DNA from: G963665085 sp963665085
GTDB taxonomy: Bacteria > Bacteroidota > Bacteroidia > Bacteroidales > JAAAOM01
Reading direction: 5' to 3'
NCBI GenBank assembly: GCA_963665085.2
Contig: CAXXXS010000003.1
Coordinates: 34,688-98,687 of the forward strand
Length of the DNA: 64,000 nucleotides
Below are positions 52,178 through 61,856 of the stretch, piece by piece. Every line of letters begins with the position of its first letter. Position 1 is the stretch's first letter. A program made the position numbers and the translations under genes. The notes beneath the pieces were generated by a model. It did not search any database. It saw nothing but the letters and a program-made list of their open reading frames with translations, and was not told the origin of the DNA.

Positions 52178-54886
52178 TTACCTTAAAGCAGCTTGTGCAG
52201 CAGCTAATCTTGCGATTGGCACACGGAAAGGAGAACAACTTACATAGTTCATTCCTGCCCTTACGCAGAACTCAACAGAGCTAGGTTCGCCGCCATGCTC
52301 GCCACAAATCCCAACTTTTAATTTTGCGCGAGTGCTTCTACCTTTTTTAATACCTGTTTCAACCAGTTGACCAACACCTTCCTGATCAAGAACCTGGAAT
52401 GGATCGTTTTTCAACAGGCCTTTTTGTAGGTAGATTGGCAGAAATTTACCTGCATCATCACGAGAATAACCAAAAGTCATCTGGGTTAAGTCGTTTGTTC
52501 CAAATGAGAAGAATTCTGCAACTTCAGCAACTTCATCCGCTGTTAATGCAGCGCGTGGGATCTCAATCATGGTACCAACCATATAATCTATCTTATCTCT
52601 TTTTTCTGCGAATACTTTTTCAGCTACAGAACGAACAATTTCTTCCTGCATTTTTAATTCCTTCTTCGTTCCAATAAGAGGAATCATTATTTCAGGGTAT
52701 GTTGTAACACCTTCTGCTTTTAATTCAAGTGCTGCTTCCAGGATAGCACGTGCCTGCATCTCTGTAATTTCAGGATAAGTATTACCTAATCGACAACCAC
52801 GGTGACCAAGCATTGGGTTGAATTCATGTAGATCAGCAACTTTTTGCTTAATTACTTCAACAGAAATACCCATTTCATCTGCCATCTCTTTTTGGTTTGC
52901 ATCTTCATGAGGGACAAACTCATGTAATGGTGGATCTAACAGACGTACAGTAACAGGAAGACCTGCCATAGCAACAAAAACATCTTTGAAATCCTGACGC
53001 TGAATAGGAAGTAATTTATCCAATGCCTTGCGACGTCCTGCCTCATCATCAGCAAGAATCATCTCACGCATTCGGATAAGTCTTTCACCTTCAAAGAACA
53101 TATGTTCTGTACGGCAAAGACCAATTCCTTGTGCTCCAAACTGACGGGCTACTTTTGCATCCCTCTCAGTTTCAGCATTTGTCCTAACATCAATAGTCCT
53201 GAATTTATCTGCTAATTCCATAACAGAGCCAAAATCACCGCTTAATTCAGGGTCGATGGTAGCTATCTGTCCTTCATAAACTTCACCTGTTGAACCATTA
53301 AGAGAAACCCAATCACCTTCTTTTAATGTTAACCCGGCAACAGTCATCGTTCTGGCTTTACCATTAATTTTACAATCTCCGGCTCCAGACACACAGCATT
53401 TACCCATACCACGGGCAACAACAGCAGCATGAGAAGTCATCCCCCCACGAGCAGTTAAAATACCTTTTGCGATATCCATTCCTTCTAAGTCTTCCGGAGA
53501 AGTCTCGATACGAGCAAGAATTGTAACAGGGAATTTATTTGCTTCATCAGCATGGAATACTAATTGACCTGTTGCTGCTCCGGGAGAAGCAGGTAAGCCT
53601 TTTGCTAATACGTTTGCTGATTTTATAGCAGCTTTATCAAATACAGGGTGTAATAACTCATCCAATTTATTTGGTTCCTGACGAAGGATAGCTGTTTTCT
53701 CATCGATTTTACCTTCACGGATTAAATCCATGGCAATTTTCACCATTGCAGCAGCAGTACGTTTTCCATTACGGGTTTGAAGCATCCATAATTTGCCATC
53801 CTGAATTGTAAACTCAAGATCCTGCATATCCCTGTAATGTTCTTCAAGATTTTTTTGTGTTTGATCCAACTCTTTATATGCTGCCGGCATTGCTTCTTCC
53901 AATGAAGGATATTTAGAAGCTCTTACTTCTTCTGAAACGCCTGCTAATGTTGCCCATTTTAATGAACCTTCTTTTGTTATTTGTTGCGGGGTACGGACAC
54001 CTGCTACAACATCTTCACCTTGTGCATTAATAAGATACTCCCCGTTAAATACGTTTTCACCAGTAGCAGCATCTCTTGTAAAAGCAACACCTGTACCGGA
54101 ATTATCGCCCATGTTTCCAAATACCATTGCCTGAACATTTACGGCTGTTCCCCATTCAGCAGGAATTTGGTTCATTGCCCGATAATAAATAGCTCTTGGA
54201 TTTTCCCAGCTATCGAATACAGCTGCAACAGCGCCCCAAAGTTGTTCCCATGGATCAACAGGAAAATCGTGACCAGTAACTCTTTTTACAGCAGCTTTAA
54301 ATTTGGCTACTAATTCTTTTAAATCGGAAACATCAAGATCAGTATCATTTTCTACACCTTTCGCTTCTTTAATTTCTTCCATTATCTCTTCGAAAGGATC
54401 AATATCTTCTTTTGACTCTGGTTTCATTCCTAAAACAACGTCACCATACATTTGTACAAATCGGCGATAAGAATCCCATGCAAATCGCTCGTTTCCTGAT
54501 TTCTTTGCAACAGCAAGAACGGCTTCGTCATTCATTCCTAAATTAAGAACAGTATCCATCATACCAGGCATGGAAACACGTGCCCCTGAACGAACAGACA
54601 TTAACAATGGATTATCTTTTGAACCAAAGCCCATTCCCATGATGTCTTCTACATTTTTCATCGCTGCTTCAACATCAGCTTTTAGCAGAGCTACTACTTT
54701 TTCTTTACCCAGTTGATTATATTCCGTACATGTATCAGTTGTAATTGTAAATCCGGGAGGTACAGGAACTCCAATTAAATTCATTTCAGCAAGGTTTGCA
54801 CCTTTACCACCTAATAAATTCTTCATATCTGCCTTACCTTCAGCTTTTTTATCGCCAAACGTATAAACTCTTTTTACTTGTGACAT
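52178..54886 (-). CDS. ppdK: Pyruvate, phosphate dikinase
   Basis: Interconverts pyruvate + ATP + Pi and PEP + AMP + PPi; in anaerobes it serves gluconeogenesis or PPi-driven glycolysis. 902 aa, full length. N-terminal ATP-grasp domain (LLGGKGANLAEM, VPPGFTITTDTC, SGARVSMPGMMDTVLNLG), the phospho-His domain with GGMTSHAAVVARGMGK (~475-490), and the C-terminal PEP/pyruvate barrel with LCRTEHMFF, GHRGCRLG and GICGEHGGEP (catalytic Cys ~860). With the nearby PEP carboxykinase it gives this organism two routes at the PEP node. The start is the first ATG; TACATTTG lies 71 bases upstream on the coding strand. Confidence 0.97.
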   Translation of the reverse strand: MSQVKRVYTFGDKKAEGKADMKNLLGGKGANLAEMNLIGVPVPPGFTITTDTCTEYNQLGKEKVVALLKADVEAAMKNVEDIMGMGFGSKDNPLLMSVRSGARVSMPGMMDTVLNLGMNDEAVLAVAKKSGNERFAWDSYRRFVQMYGDVVLGMKPESKEDIDPFEEIMEEIKEAKGVENDTDLDVSDLKELVAKFKAAVKRVTGHDFPVDPWEQLWGAVAAVFDSWENPRAIYYRAMNQIPAEWGTAVNVQAMVFGNMGDNSGTGVAFTRDAATGENVFNGEYLINAQGEDVVAGVRTPQQITKEGSLKWATLAGVSEEVRASKYPSLEEAMPAAYKELDQTQKNLEEHYRDMQDLEFTIQDGKLWMLQTRNGKRTAAAMVKIAMDLIREGKIDEKTAILRQEPNKLDELLHPVFDKAAIKSANVLAKGLPASPGAATGQLVFHADEANKFPVTILARIETSPEDLEGMDIAKGILTARGGMTSHAAVVARGMGKCCVSGAGDCKINGKARTMTVAGLTLKEGDWVSLNGSTGEVYEGQIATIDPELSGDFGSVMELADKFRTIDVRTNAETERDAKVARQFGAQGIGLCRTEHMFFEGERLIRMREMILADDEAGRRKALDKLLPIQRQDFKDVFVAMAGLPVTVRLLDPPLHEFVPHEDANQKEMADEMGISVEVIKQKVADLHEFNPMLGHRGCRLGNTYPEITEMQARAILEAALELKAEGVTTYPEIMIPLIGTKKELKMQEEIVRSVAEKVFAEKRDKIDYMVGTMIEIPRAALTADEVAEVAEFFSFGTNDLTQMTFGYSRDDAGKFLPIYLQKGLLKNDPFQVLDQEGVGQLVETGIKKGRSTRAKLKVGICGEHGGEPSSVEFCVRAGMNYVSCSPFRVPIARLAAAQAALR

Positions 54887-55445
54887 TGATTTAACTGTTT
54901 TAGATTATTAATAATTATTAAAGTATGCGTTTTACATGTTATAGTTAAGTGATATACAAATGTAATTAAATTTAGAAAAGATGACTGATGTCATTTTAAA
55001 TATTTTAACTATTTAACTATCTACACATAAAGTCTTTTCTCACTATTGTTTTTTCATTTCAAAAAAGAAATCATAAAAACAAATCAATAATGTAAGTTAA
55101 AATCCAAATTGAAGAATTAAAATGTAACAACATCCCGGTTATTTATTTTAATTCACTCATAAACAACAAACAACTATACATCAAAACTTTTTTTTATGTA
55201 TCACATAGAAAATCAAAGATTTATTAATTCTTAAAAATTAAATAAAAAAAACAATCCATTATTTTTTGTTTTATCACTAATAACAATAGATACAAGTTGA
55301 TTGATAAATTGTTTAATATTCTTGTGAAAAATATTGTCAATAAAAATAATTATACAATTAATATGTCAATATTCTTGTATAAGAATGAATTCTATGTTTT
55401 TTTTGTACCAATTAAATACTAATATTTACTTATTCTATTTAAAAG
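54887..55445. other. AT-rich intergenic control region
   Basis: 560 bases separating divergent ppdK and the PQQ-type gene. No reading frame of note. It contains a ppdK-side -7 candidate (54957-54964) and two copies of AATATTCTTGT at 55315-55325 and 55368-55378, 53 bases apart, upstream of the PQQ-type gene; their role is unknown. Confidence 0.5.
54957..54964 (-). promoter_or_regulatory. Candidate -7 box (TACATTTG) for ppdK
   Basis: Read on the minus strand this is an exact TAnnTTTG match 71 bases before the ppdK ATG. No good TTTG box was found at the expected distance upstream of it. Confidence 0.4.
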
Positions 55446-56708
55446 GTGAAAAGGACAAAAATTAAAATCTTATATAAGCTTTTTCTTGTTTCTCTGGTTC
55501 AAATCAATTGTATAAATATAAATGCCCAGGACGCTCAATGGAGAGGCCCAAACAGAAACGGAATCTTTCCAGGCACAAGCTTATTAAAGACATGGCCCTC
55601 TGATGGCCTTGAAATAGCGTTTTCAACTGAAGATATAGGCAAAGGTTATTCGTCTGCAGTAGCAACAAAAGAAAGAATTTATGTAACAGGGACTAAAGAT
55701 TCAACAGAATATTTATCCTGTTTAAATCATTCTGGCAAAATGTTATGGCAAAAACCTTATGGGAGAAGCTGGTATAAATCATACCCTGAAGCAAGATGCA
55801 CTCCTACTGTTGATGGTGATAGGGTTTACGTTATTTCAGGAATGGATCGTATGGCTTGTTTAAATGCAATAAGTGGGGAATCTATCTGGAGCATCGATAT
55901 TCATGAGAAATACAATAGCAATTGGGATATGTTTGGTGTATCAGAATCACCATTAATTGTTGACAACAAAATTATTACAACCCCGGCTGGAGATGAAACA
56001 ACTGTAATTGCACTTGATAAATTAACTGGAGAAGAAATTTGGAAATCCCCATCAATACAAGCTCACAGATCTAACATGTCGCCAACTGTAATAGATCACT
56101 GTGGAAAACAATACATAATTACTGCAACACAAACACATGTTCTTGGTATTGACTTAGAAAATGGAAATATACTATGGAAATACGAATACAATTTCCTGGA
56201 TAAAAACATGGAAAATACAACCATCTTAGCGAATACCCCAATTTATTATGATAGTTGTTTATGGATATCAGATGGATGGGATGTAAAATCTGTAATGCTC
56301 AGAATTGCACCAGATGGAAATTCTATTACTGAAGAATACAAAGATCAGACTTTTGATAACCAGAACCATGGAACTGTGTTGATTGATGGATATTTGTACG
56401 GTTCTAACTTTACTGGCAGAAACTCTGGAAAATGGGTTTGTATGAATTGGAAAACTGGAGAGATTGTCTGGATAGAAGATTTTTATAACAAAGGGCCTAT
56501 TATTTATGCAGATGGAATGTTGTATTGCTATGAAGAAAAACACGGGAATATGGGGCTTGTAAAAGCTGATCCAAAAGAATTTAAAATAATTAGTTCTTTT
56601 CGGGTCCAAGAAGGAAGTGGCCCACATTGGTCCAGGCCTTCAATCTATTTCGGTATGCTTTTGGTTAGACATGGAGATGTTCTAATAGCTTATAAAATAA
56701 ATGCATAA
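55446..56708 (+). CDS. Secreted PQQ-type beta-propeller protein (BamB-like fold)
   Basis: 420 aa beginning with GTG. Signal peptide (1-27, ending NAQDA). The body begins QWRGPNRNGIFPG, a start shared with many exported PQQ_2 propellers, and has repeated blade motifs ending in Trp: CLNHSGKMLWQKP, CLNAISGESIWSI, ALDKLTGEEIWKS, GIDLENGNILWKY, CMNWKTGEIVWIE. No PQQ- or metal-binding enzyme residues are evident, so it is likely a structural or binding propeller rather than a dehydrogenase. It is not adjacent to bam genes. The PBP1C gene follows after 67 bases on the same strand. Confidence 0.82.
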   Translation: MKRTKIKILYKLFLVSLVQINCININAQDAQWRGPNRNGIFPGTSLLKTWPSDGLEIAFSTEDIGKGYSSAVATKERIYVTGTKDSTEYLSCLNHSGKMLWQKPYGRSWYKSYPEARCTPTVDGDRVYVISGMDRMACLNAISGESIWSIDIHEKYNSNWDMFGVSESPLIVDNKIITTPAGDETTVIALDKLTGEEIWKSPSIQAHRSNMSPTVIDHCGKQYIITATQTHVLGIDLENGNILWKYEYNFLDKNMENTTILANTPIYYDSCLWISDGWDVKSVMLRIAPDGNSITEEYKDQTFDNQNHGTVLIDGYLYGSNFTGRNSGKWVCMNWKTGEIVWIEDFYNKGPIIYADGMLYCYEEKHGNMGLVKADPKEFKIISSFRVQEGSGPHWSRPSIYFGMLLVRHGDVLIAYKINA

Positions 56709-56775
56709 TTCTTACCAGTCTAATTTCAAACTAAGCCTTATTTAAAATAAAGCAACAAATACCTATTAAAATAGA

Positions 56776-59121
56776 TTGAAAAAGAGACCAAATAGAAAAG
56801 CACTACGTATTGGGATAATAATTCTAATAACTATTTTTATTTTAATTAAAATAATCCCCCCTATAAAATTTCACGATCCATATTCTACAATTATCGAAAG
56901 CGAAGATGGTTATTTGATGGGGGCCAAAATTGCCAAAGATGGTCAATGGCGATTTCCAGAGATTCAGGAAATCCCTTCTAAATATTATGAATCTGTGGTC
57001 CTTTTCGAAGACAAATATTTTAAGTTTCACCCGGGAATAAATCCGTTCTCTTTGTTAAGGGCAACGTTTCTGAATATAAAAAACAAAAAAATAATTAGTG
57101 GTGGAAGCACAATTACAATGCAGGTAGCAAGACTATGGAGAAAAGGAAAACCAAGAACAATTAAAGAAAAATGTATAGAAATATTTATTTCGTTTTGGCT
57201 GGAGGTAAAATATTCAAAAAAAGAGATAATAAAACTATATGCCTCTCATGCTCCTTTTGGCGGAAATACCATTGGTCTTGAAACTGCAACATGGCGATAT
57301 TTTAATCGTTCCCCTGAACAATTATCATGGGCTGAAGCTGCAACTTTAGCGGTTTTACCGAATGCTCCATCCCTAATCTACCCTGGGAAAAACTCAAATC
57401 AATTATTAGAAAAACGTAACCGTCTGTTACAACAATTGCTACAAAACAATAAAATTGATTCTACTACTTATGATTTATCAATTTCTGAATCTTTACCTGA
57501 TCCTCCACAGAACATTCCTCAGATAGCTCCACATATAATGAGTGCTCTTGATGAGAAACATTCCGGACAAAAATTAAAAACAACATTAAACTATAACTTA
57601 CAGTTACAGGTAAAAGAAAAAACAGAAAGGCATTACAATACATCACTTAAATTTAACCACATTAATAATGCTTGTGCTTTGGTTATCAACAACAAAAATA
57701 ATTGTGTGTTATCATATGTTGGTAATATTAAAGTTGAAGGAAATACAAATAATGGAAACGATGTAGATATAATTCAATCACCAAGGAGCACAGGCAGTAT
57801 CCTAAAACCAATTTTATTTGCAGCAATGTTAATGGATGGGCAAATAACGCCATATTCTCTTATCCCAGATATTCCAATTACAATTGATGGGTTCTCACCA
57901 AAAAATTTTAATCTTGATTACAATGGGGCCGTGCCTGCATGTGAAGCTTTGCAGCAGTCATTAAATATTCCTGCTGTGCTAATGCTTAAAAACTACAATG
58001 CAGGAAGATTTCTTGAATTATTAAGGAAAGCAGGAATTACAACCATGCCTTTTAATGCAGACCATTACGGATTATCTTTAATTCTGGGAGGTGCAGAGGG
58101 ATCACTTTGGGAAATATCATCCATTTATTCTGCCATGGCAAGAACATTATCCAATTATCCTGAAGACATTAATTATTTTCAAAAACCCAAAATTTTAGTT
58201 TCTGAAGAAATCAAAAAAGAAGACAATAACAAATCTATAATCTCTGCTTCAGCAATCTGGTCTACATTTAAAGCTCTTTTAGAAGTAAACAGGCCTGTTA
58301 ACGAAACAGGATGGCAAAACTTCCAATCTTCTGATAAAGTTGCATGGAAAACAGGAACGAGCTTTGGTTTTAGAGACGGATGGGCTATTGGTACATCGCC
58401 GGAATATACAGTTGGCGTATGGGTTGGTAATGCTGATGGAGAAGGTAGGCCCGGACTTACAGGATTAAATGCCGCAGCCCCACTCTTGTTTGATATTTTT
58501 GATTTACTCAACAATAAAGAATGGTTTCAAGAGCCTTATGATGAACTGGCCGAGATTCCAGTTTGTAAGGAGAGTGGATACAGGGCTGGGAATTTATGCA
58601 CAGAGATTGACACAATATTAGCACCAGAATCATGTTTAAAGTCCAAAGTATGTAATTATCATATATTAACACATCTTGATACAAATAAAGAATTCAGGGT
58701 TACATCAAACTGTGAGAATCCTGAAAACATGAAACATCTATCCTGGTTTATTTTACCTCCCACGCAAGAATATTTTTTCAAGAAAAAAAATCCGATGTAT
58801 AAACCGCTCCCCCCATTTAGGCGTGATTGTATTACCCCTCTCATTGACGAACCAATGGAATTCATTTACCCAAATGAATCCACCAGATTTTATATTCCAA
58901 GATCATTCTCCGGTAAAAAAGAAAAAATAATCTTTGAACTTGTGCATCGGGAACCCCATTTAATCGTGTTTTGGCATCTTGACAATGTATATATAGGTTC
59001 AACACAAGATTTTCATCAAATGGAAATCCAACCAGATAAAGGCACTCATGAAATTATTTGTGTTGATGAACTGGGAAATACAATATCAAAAACAATAGAA
59101 ATTACTGACCAAAAAGATTAA
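56776..59121 (+). CDS. pbpC: Penicillin-binding protein 1C (bifunctional peptidoglycan synthase)
   Basis: 781 aa with TTG start. A membrane anchor (11-29), GT51 glycosyltransferase (~45-215) with the catalytic Glu78 in VLFEDKYFKFHPG and GGSTITMQVARL, then the transpeptidase (~285-560) with the S-x-x-K box in RSTGSILKP (~337) and KTGTS (~523), and the C-terminal BiPBP_C domain (~690-781). The layout is typical of PbpC, including the Cys-containing stretch after the transpeptidase. An upstream ATG is not available in frame. The alpha-2-macroglobulin gene that often accompanies pbpC is absent on both sides here. Confidence 0.93.
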   Translation: MKKRPNRKALRIGIIILITIFILIKIIPPIKFHDPYSTIIESEDGYLMGAKIAKDGQWRFPEIQEIPSKYYESVVLFEDKYFKFHPGINPFSLLRATFLNIKNKKIISGGSTITMQVARLWRKGKPRTIKEKCIEIFISFWLEVKYSKKEIIKLYASHAPFGGNTIGLETATWRYFNRSPEQLSWAEAATLAVLPNAPSLIYPGKNSNQLLEKRNRLLQQLLQNNKIDSTTYDLSISESLPDPPQNIPQIAPHIMSALDEKHSGQKLKTTLNYNLQLQVKEKTERHYNTSLKFNHINNACALVINNKNNCVLSYVGNIKVEGNTNNGNDVDIIQSPRSTGSILKPILFAAMLMDGQITPYSLIPDIPITIDGFSPKNFNLDYNGAVPACEALQQSLNIPAVLMLKNYNAGRFLELLRKAGITTMPFNADHYGLSLILGGAEGSLWEISSIYSAMARTLSNYPEDINYFQKPKILVSEEIKKEDNNKSIISASAIWSTFKALLEVNRPVNETGWQNFQSSDKVAWKTGTSFGFRDGWAIGTSPEYTVGVWVGNADGEGRPGLTGLNAAAPLLFDIFDLLNNKEWFQEPYDELAEIPVCKESGYRAGNLCTEIDTILAPESCLKSKVCNYHILTHLDTNKEFRVTSNCENPENMKHLSWFILPPTQEYFFKKKNPMYKPLPPFRRDCITPLIDEPMEFIYPNESTRFYIPRSFSGKKEKIIFELVHREPHLIVFWHLDNVYIGSTQDFHQMEIQPDKGTHEIICVDELGNTISKTIEITDQKD

Positions 59122-59142
59122 AGAATAATTTTAATTATTCTT
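59121..59142. terminator. Palindrome joining the ends of pbpC and plsY
   Basis: AAGAATAATT and AATTATTCTT (59121-59130 and 59133-59142) form a short AT-only hairpin overlapping both gene ends. Weak but placed exactly where convergent genes meet. Confidence 0.45.
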
Positions 59143-59779
59143 CATCAAGTTTACGGCGTTTAAAAATTTTCGCCCGATTTTCCTCCTTATCAAGTAATCG
59201 TTGAATATTTTTTTGATGTGTAAGAAACAAAAGGGTTGTTACAATTAAAGAGAAAATAATTAAAGATGGAATTGTTGTTTTAAAAACAAATATCATTATC
59301 ACCGGAAAAGAAAACCCGGCAATAAGAGAACTTAACGACACATAACGGGTTGTAAGAAAAACCAATAAAAAAATTGCCATACAAACTAAAGTTGTGATTG
59401 GATCTACTGCTAGAATTAAACCTAAAATTGTAGCGACTCCTTTTCCTCCTTTAAAAGCTGTATATATTGGGAATATATGACCTAGAACTGCAGCAGCCCC
59501 CAAAATAAGTTGAAAATTCACAAAGGCATAACTTTCTAAGGGATAAAGACCAGTGATATAAGATAGCTTTACAGCCAGCCAACCTTTAAAAATATCAATT
59601 ACGAAAACGGGAATTCCTGCTTTCCAACCAATAACTCTTACCGTGTTAGTAAAACCAGCGTTTCCACTACCGTATTCCCTAACATCAATACCAAAAAAAC
59701 TTTTACCAATCCAAACTGCGGAAGATACAGACCCTATTAAATATGCTCCCGCAACCGTTAAAATACTGAATATCAACAT
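59135..59779 (-). CDS. plsY: Glycerol-3-phosphate acyltransferase PlsY
   Basis: Inner-membrane enzyme that transfers acyl from acyl-phosphate to glycerol-3-phosphate, the first step of phospholipid synthesis. 214 aa from ATG 59777-59779. Several membrane helices and the three family motifs: GSVSSAVWIGK then YGSGNAGFTNTVRVIG (motif 1), FKGGKGVATILG (motif 2, G3P binding) and a late LLFLTHQKNIQRLLDKEE (motif 3). NAGFTN replaces the commoner NPGATN. An in-frame ATG at 59833 would add 18 residues before the first helix and is less likely. A terminator separates it from pckA. Confidence 0.93.
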   Translation of the reverse strand: MLIFSILTVAGAYLIGSVSSAVWIGKSFFGIDVREYGSGNAGFTNTVRVIGWKAGIPVFVIDIFKGWLAVKLSYITGLYPLESYAFVNFQLILGAAAVLGHIFPIYTAFKGGKGVATILGLILAVDPITTLVCMAIFLLVFLTTRYVSLSSLIAGFSFPVIMIFVFKTTIPSLIIFSLIVTTLLFLTHQKNIQRLLDKEENRAKIFKRRKLDEE

Positions 59780-59845
59780 AAATTTAATATTCGCATGAAT
59801 AATTGCGGATGCAAAGTAAATACATTTTTTCAAAAAACAAAAATA

Positions 59846-59871
59846 AAGAGTATCTCTTTTGAGATACTCTT
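59846..59871 (-). terminator. Rho-independent terminator after pckA
   Basis: AAGAGTATCTC (59846-59856) and GAGATACTCTT (59861-59871) are exact inverted repeats with a TTTT/AAAA loop, followed on the minus strand by TTATTTTTG. It lies 20 bases after the pckA stop. Confidence 0.85.
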
Positions 59872-59890
59872 CATCAATACATAAAAAATA

Positions 59891-61505
59891 TTATAACTGA
59901 GGACCAGCTGCAACAAGAGCTTTACCTTCTTCGTTATCAGTATATTTTTCGAAATTTTTAATAAACCTGGATCCTAAATCTTTAGCTTTTTCTTCCCATT
60001 CAGCTACATTAGTATAAGTATCGCGAGGATCAAGAATTGCAGGATCAACACCTGGTAATGCAGTAGGAACTTCTAAATTAAAAATTGGAATATTTTTAGT
60101 CTCAGCTTTCTCGATTGAACCATCTAAGATAGCATCAATAATTCCTCTTGTATCTTTAATTGAGATACGTTTTCCTGTACCATTCCAACCTGTATTTACT
60201 AAGTAAGCTTCAGCTCCATGCTCTTCCATTTTCTTAACTAATTCTTCTCCATATTTTGTTGGGTGAAGAGAAAGGAAAGCAGCACCAAAACAAGCAGAGA
60301 AAGTAGGTTGTGGAGTTGTAACACCACGCTCAGTTCCTGCTAATTTTGCTGTAAATCCTGAAAGGAAATGATATTTAGTCTGATCAGGAGTTAATTTAGA
60401 AACTGGAGGCATTACTCCAAAAGCATCAGCAGTTAAGAAAATTACCTTTTTAGCATGTCCTGCTTTTGAAACAGGTTTAACTATGTTATCAATGTGATAA
60501 ATAGGATAAGATACACGTGTATTTTCAGTTGTTGAACCATCATTGAAATCAATTTTTCCGTCTGCGTCAACAGTAACATTTTCTAACAATGCATCTCTTT
60601 TAATAGCAGCATAAATTTCTGGCTCAGACTCTTTATCTAAACGAATTGTTTTTGCATAACAACCACCTTCAAAGTTAAATACACCATCATTATCCCAACC
60701 ATGCTCGTCATCACCAATTAATGCACGATTTGGATCGGTTGACAATGTTGTTTTTCCTGTTCCTGATAAACCGAAGAAAATAGCTACATCACCATCTTTG
60801 CCGACATTTGCTGAACAGTGCATAGAAGCCATTCCGTTTAATGGAAGATAATAGTTCATCATTGCGAACATTCCTTTTTTCATCTCACCACCATACCAAG
60901 AACCGCCAACAACATGCATCTTTTCAGTAAGATTAAATACAGTATAAACTTCTGAATTTAATCCATGCTCTTTATACTTTTCATTTGTTGTTTTAGAAGC
61001 ATTTAAAGAAACGAAATCAGGTTCGCCATAGTTAGCAAGTTCTTCTTCTGTTGGACGAATAAACATATTCTTAACAAAGTGTGCTTGCCATGCTACTTCC
61101 ATAATAAATCTAACTTTCAAACGGCTATCTGGGTTAGCACCACAGAATGTATCAACTACAAATAATCTTTTACCTGAAAGTTGTTTAACTGTTGTAGCTT
61201 TTAAATCATTCCAAACTTCTGTAGAAACAGGTTTGTTATCATTTGGGGAACCTGGAGTTGTCCACCACATAGTATTTTCAGTAGTGGCATCTTTAACAAT
61301 GTATTTATCTTTAGGAGAACGACCAGTAAAAATTCCAGTCATAACATTAACAGCATCTAATTCTGTTAATTGACCTTTTTCAAAACCTTCAAGGCTAGGT
61401 TTTGTTTCTTCTTCATAAAGTTGTTCGTAAGATGGGGTTATGAACAACTTCAGTTACACCTGTTATACCATACTTAACTAAATCTTCTGGTTTCAAATAA
61501 CTCAT
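59891..61505 (-). CDS. pckA: ATP-dependent phosphoenolpyruvate carboxykinase with apparent +1 frameshift near the N-terminus
   Basis: Converts oxaloacetate + ATP to PEP + CO2, or runs in reverse to fix CO2 in anaerobes. The main frame (59891-61447) gives 518 aa, with FTGRSPKDKYIV, the kinase-1a P-loop FFGLSGTGKTTLSTD (~235), EGGCYAKTIRL and TAKLAGTERGVT. The usual first ~20 residues lie in another frame: ATG 61503-61505 reads MSYLKPEDLVKYGITGVTEV then VHNP, stopping soon after. Removing one base from the G-run 61434-61437 would join this to SYEQLYEEET and give a normal ~538-aa enzyme. As written, translation could only restart at a TTG (61447). This is either a sequencing/assembly error or a real mutation. 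Confidence 0.9.
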
Positions 61506-61856
61506 AAAATATATGTATTAATTGTTAATAATTCTAAGAACTCGAATTTTGGAAGCGCAAATATGCAAAATGATATACAATTATCCTAATTATTGTTATT
61601 CATATAACATAAAATTAATATTACGAAAACCATGATTTTTATCATATTTCGAGTTGTTGTACAACATAAAAATTTAATAATTAGAACGATACTTACCTAG
61701 AATTAATCCATTTTGACACGCTAAACTTTGCCCGTATATACAAATTCTATTTAAATTAAATTAATTTAAGAACTTTTAAGCTGATTCAGAGTAGTGCAAG
61801 TTACAAAACATAATTTAAATAAGAATTGTTATGTTGATTAAATTAAAATCTAAATA
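61506..61856. other. AT-rich intergenic region between divergent pckA and nth
   Basis: 350 bases, no gene. A 12-base perfect palindrome TGTTGTACAACA lies at 61655-61666, about 150 bases upstream of pckA and 190 upstream of nth; it could be a regulator site or chance. No confident promoter boxes found. Confidence 0.5.
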
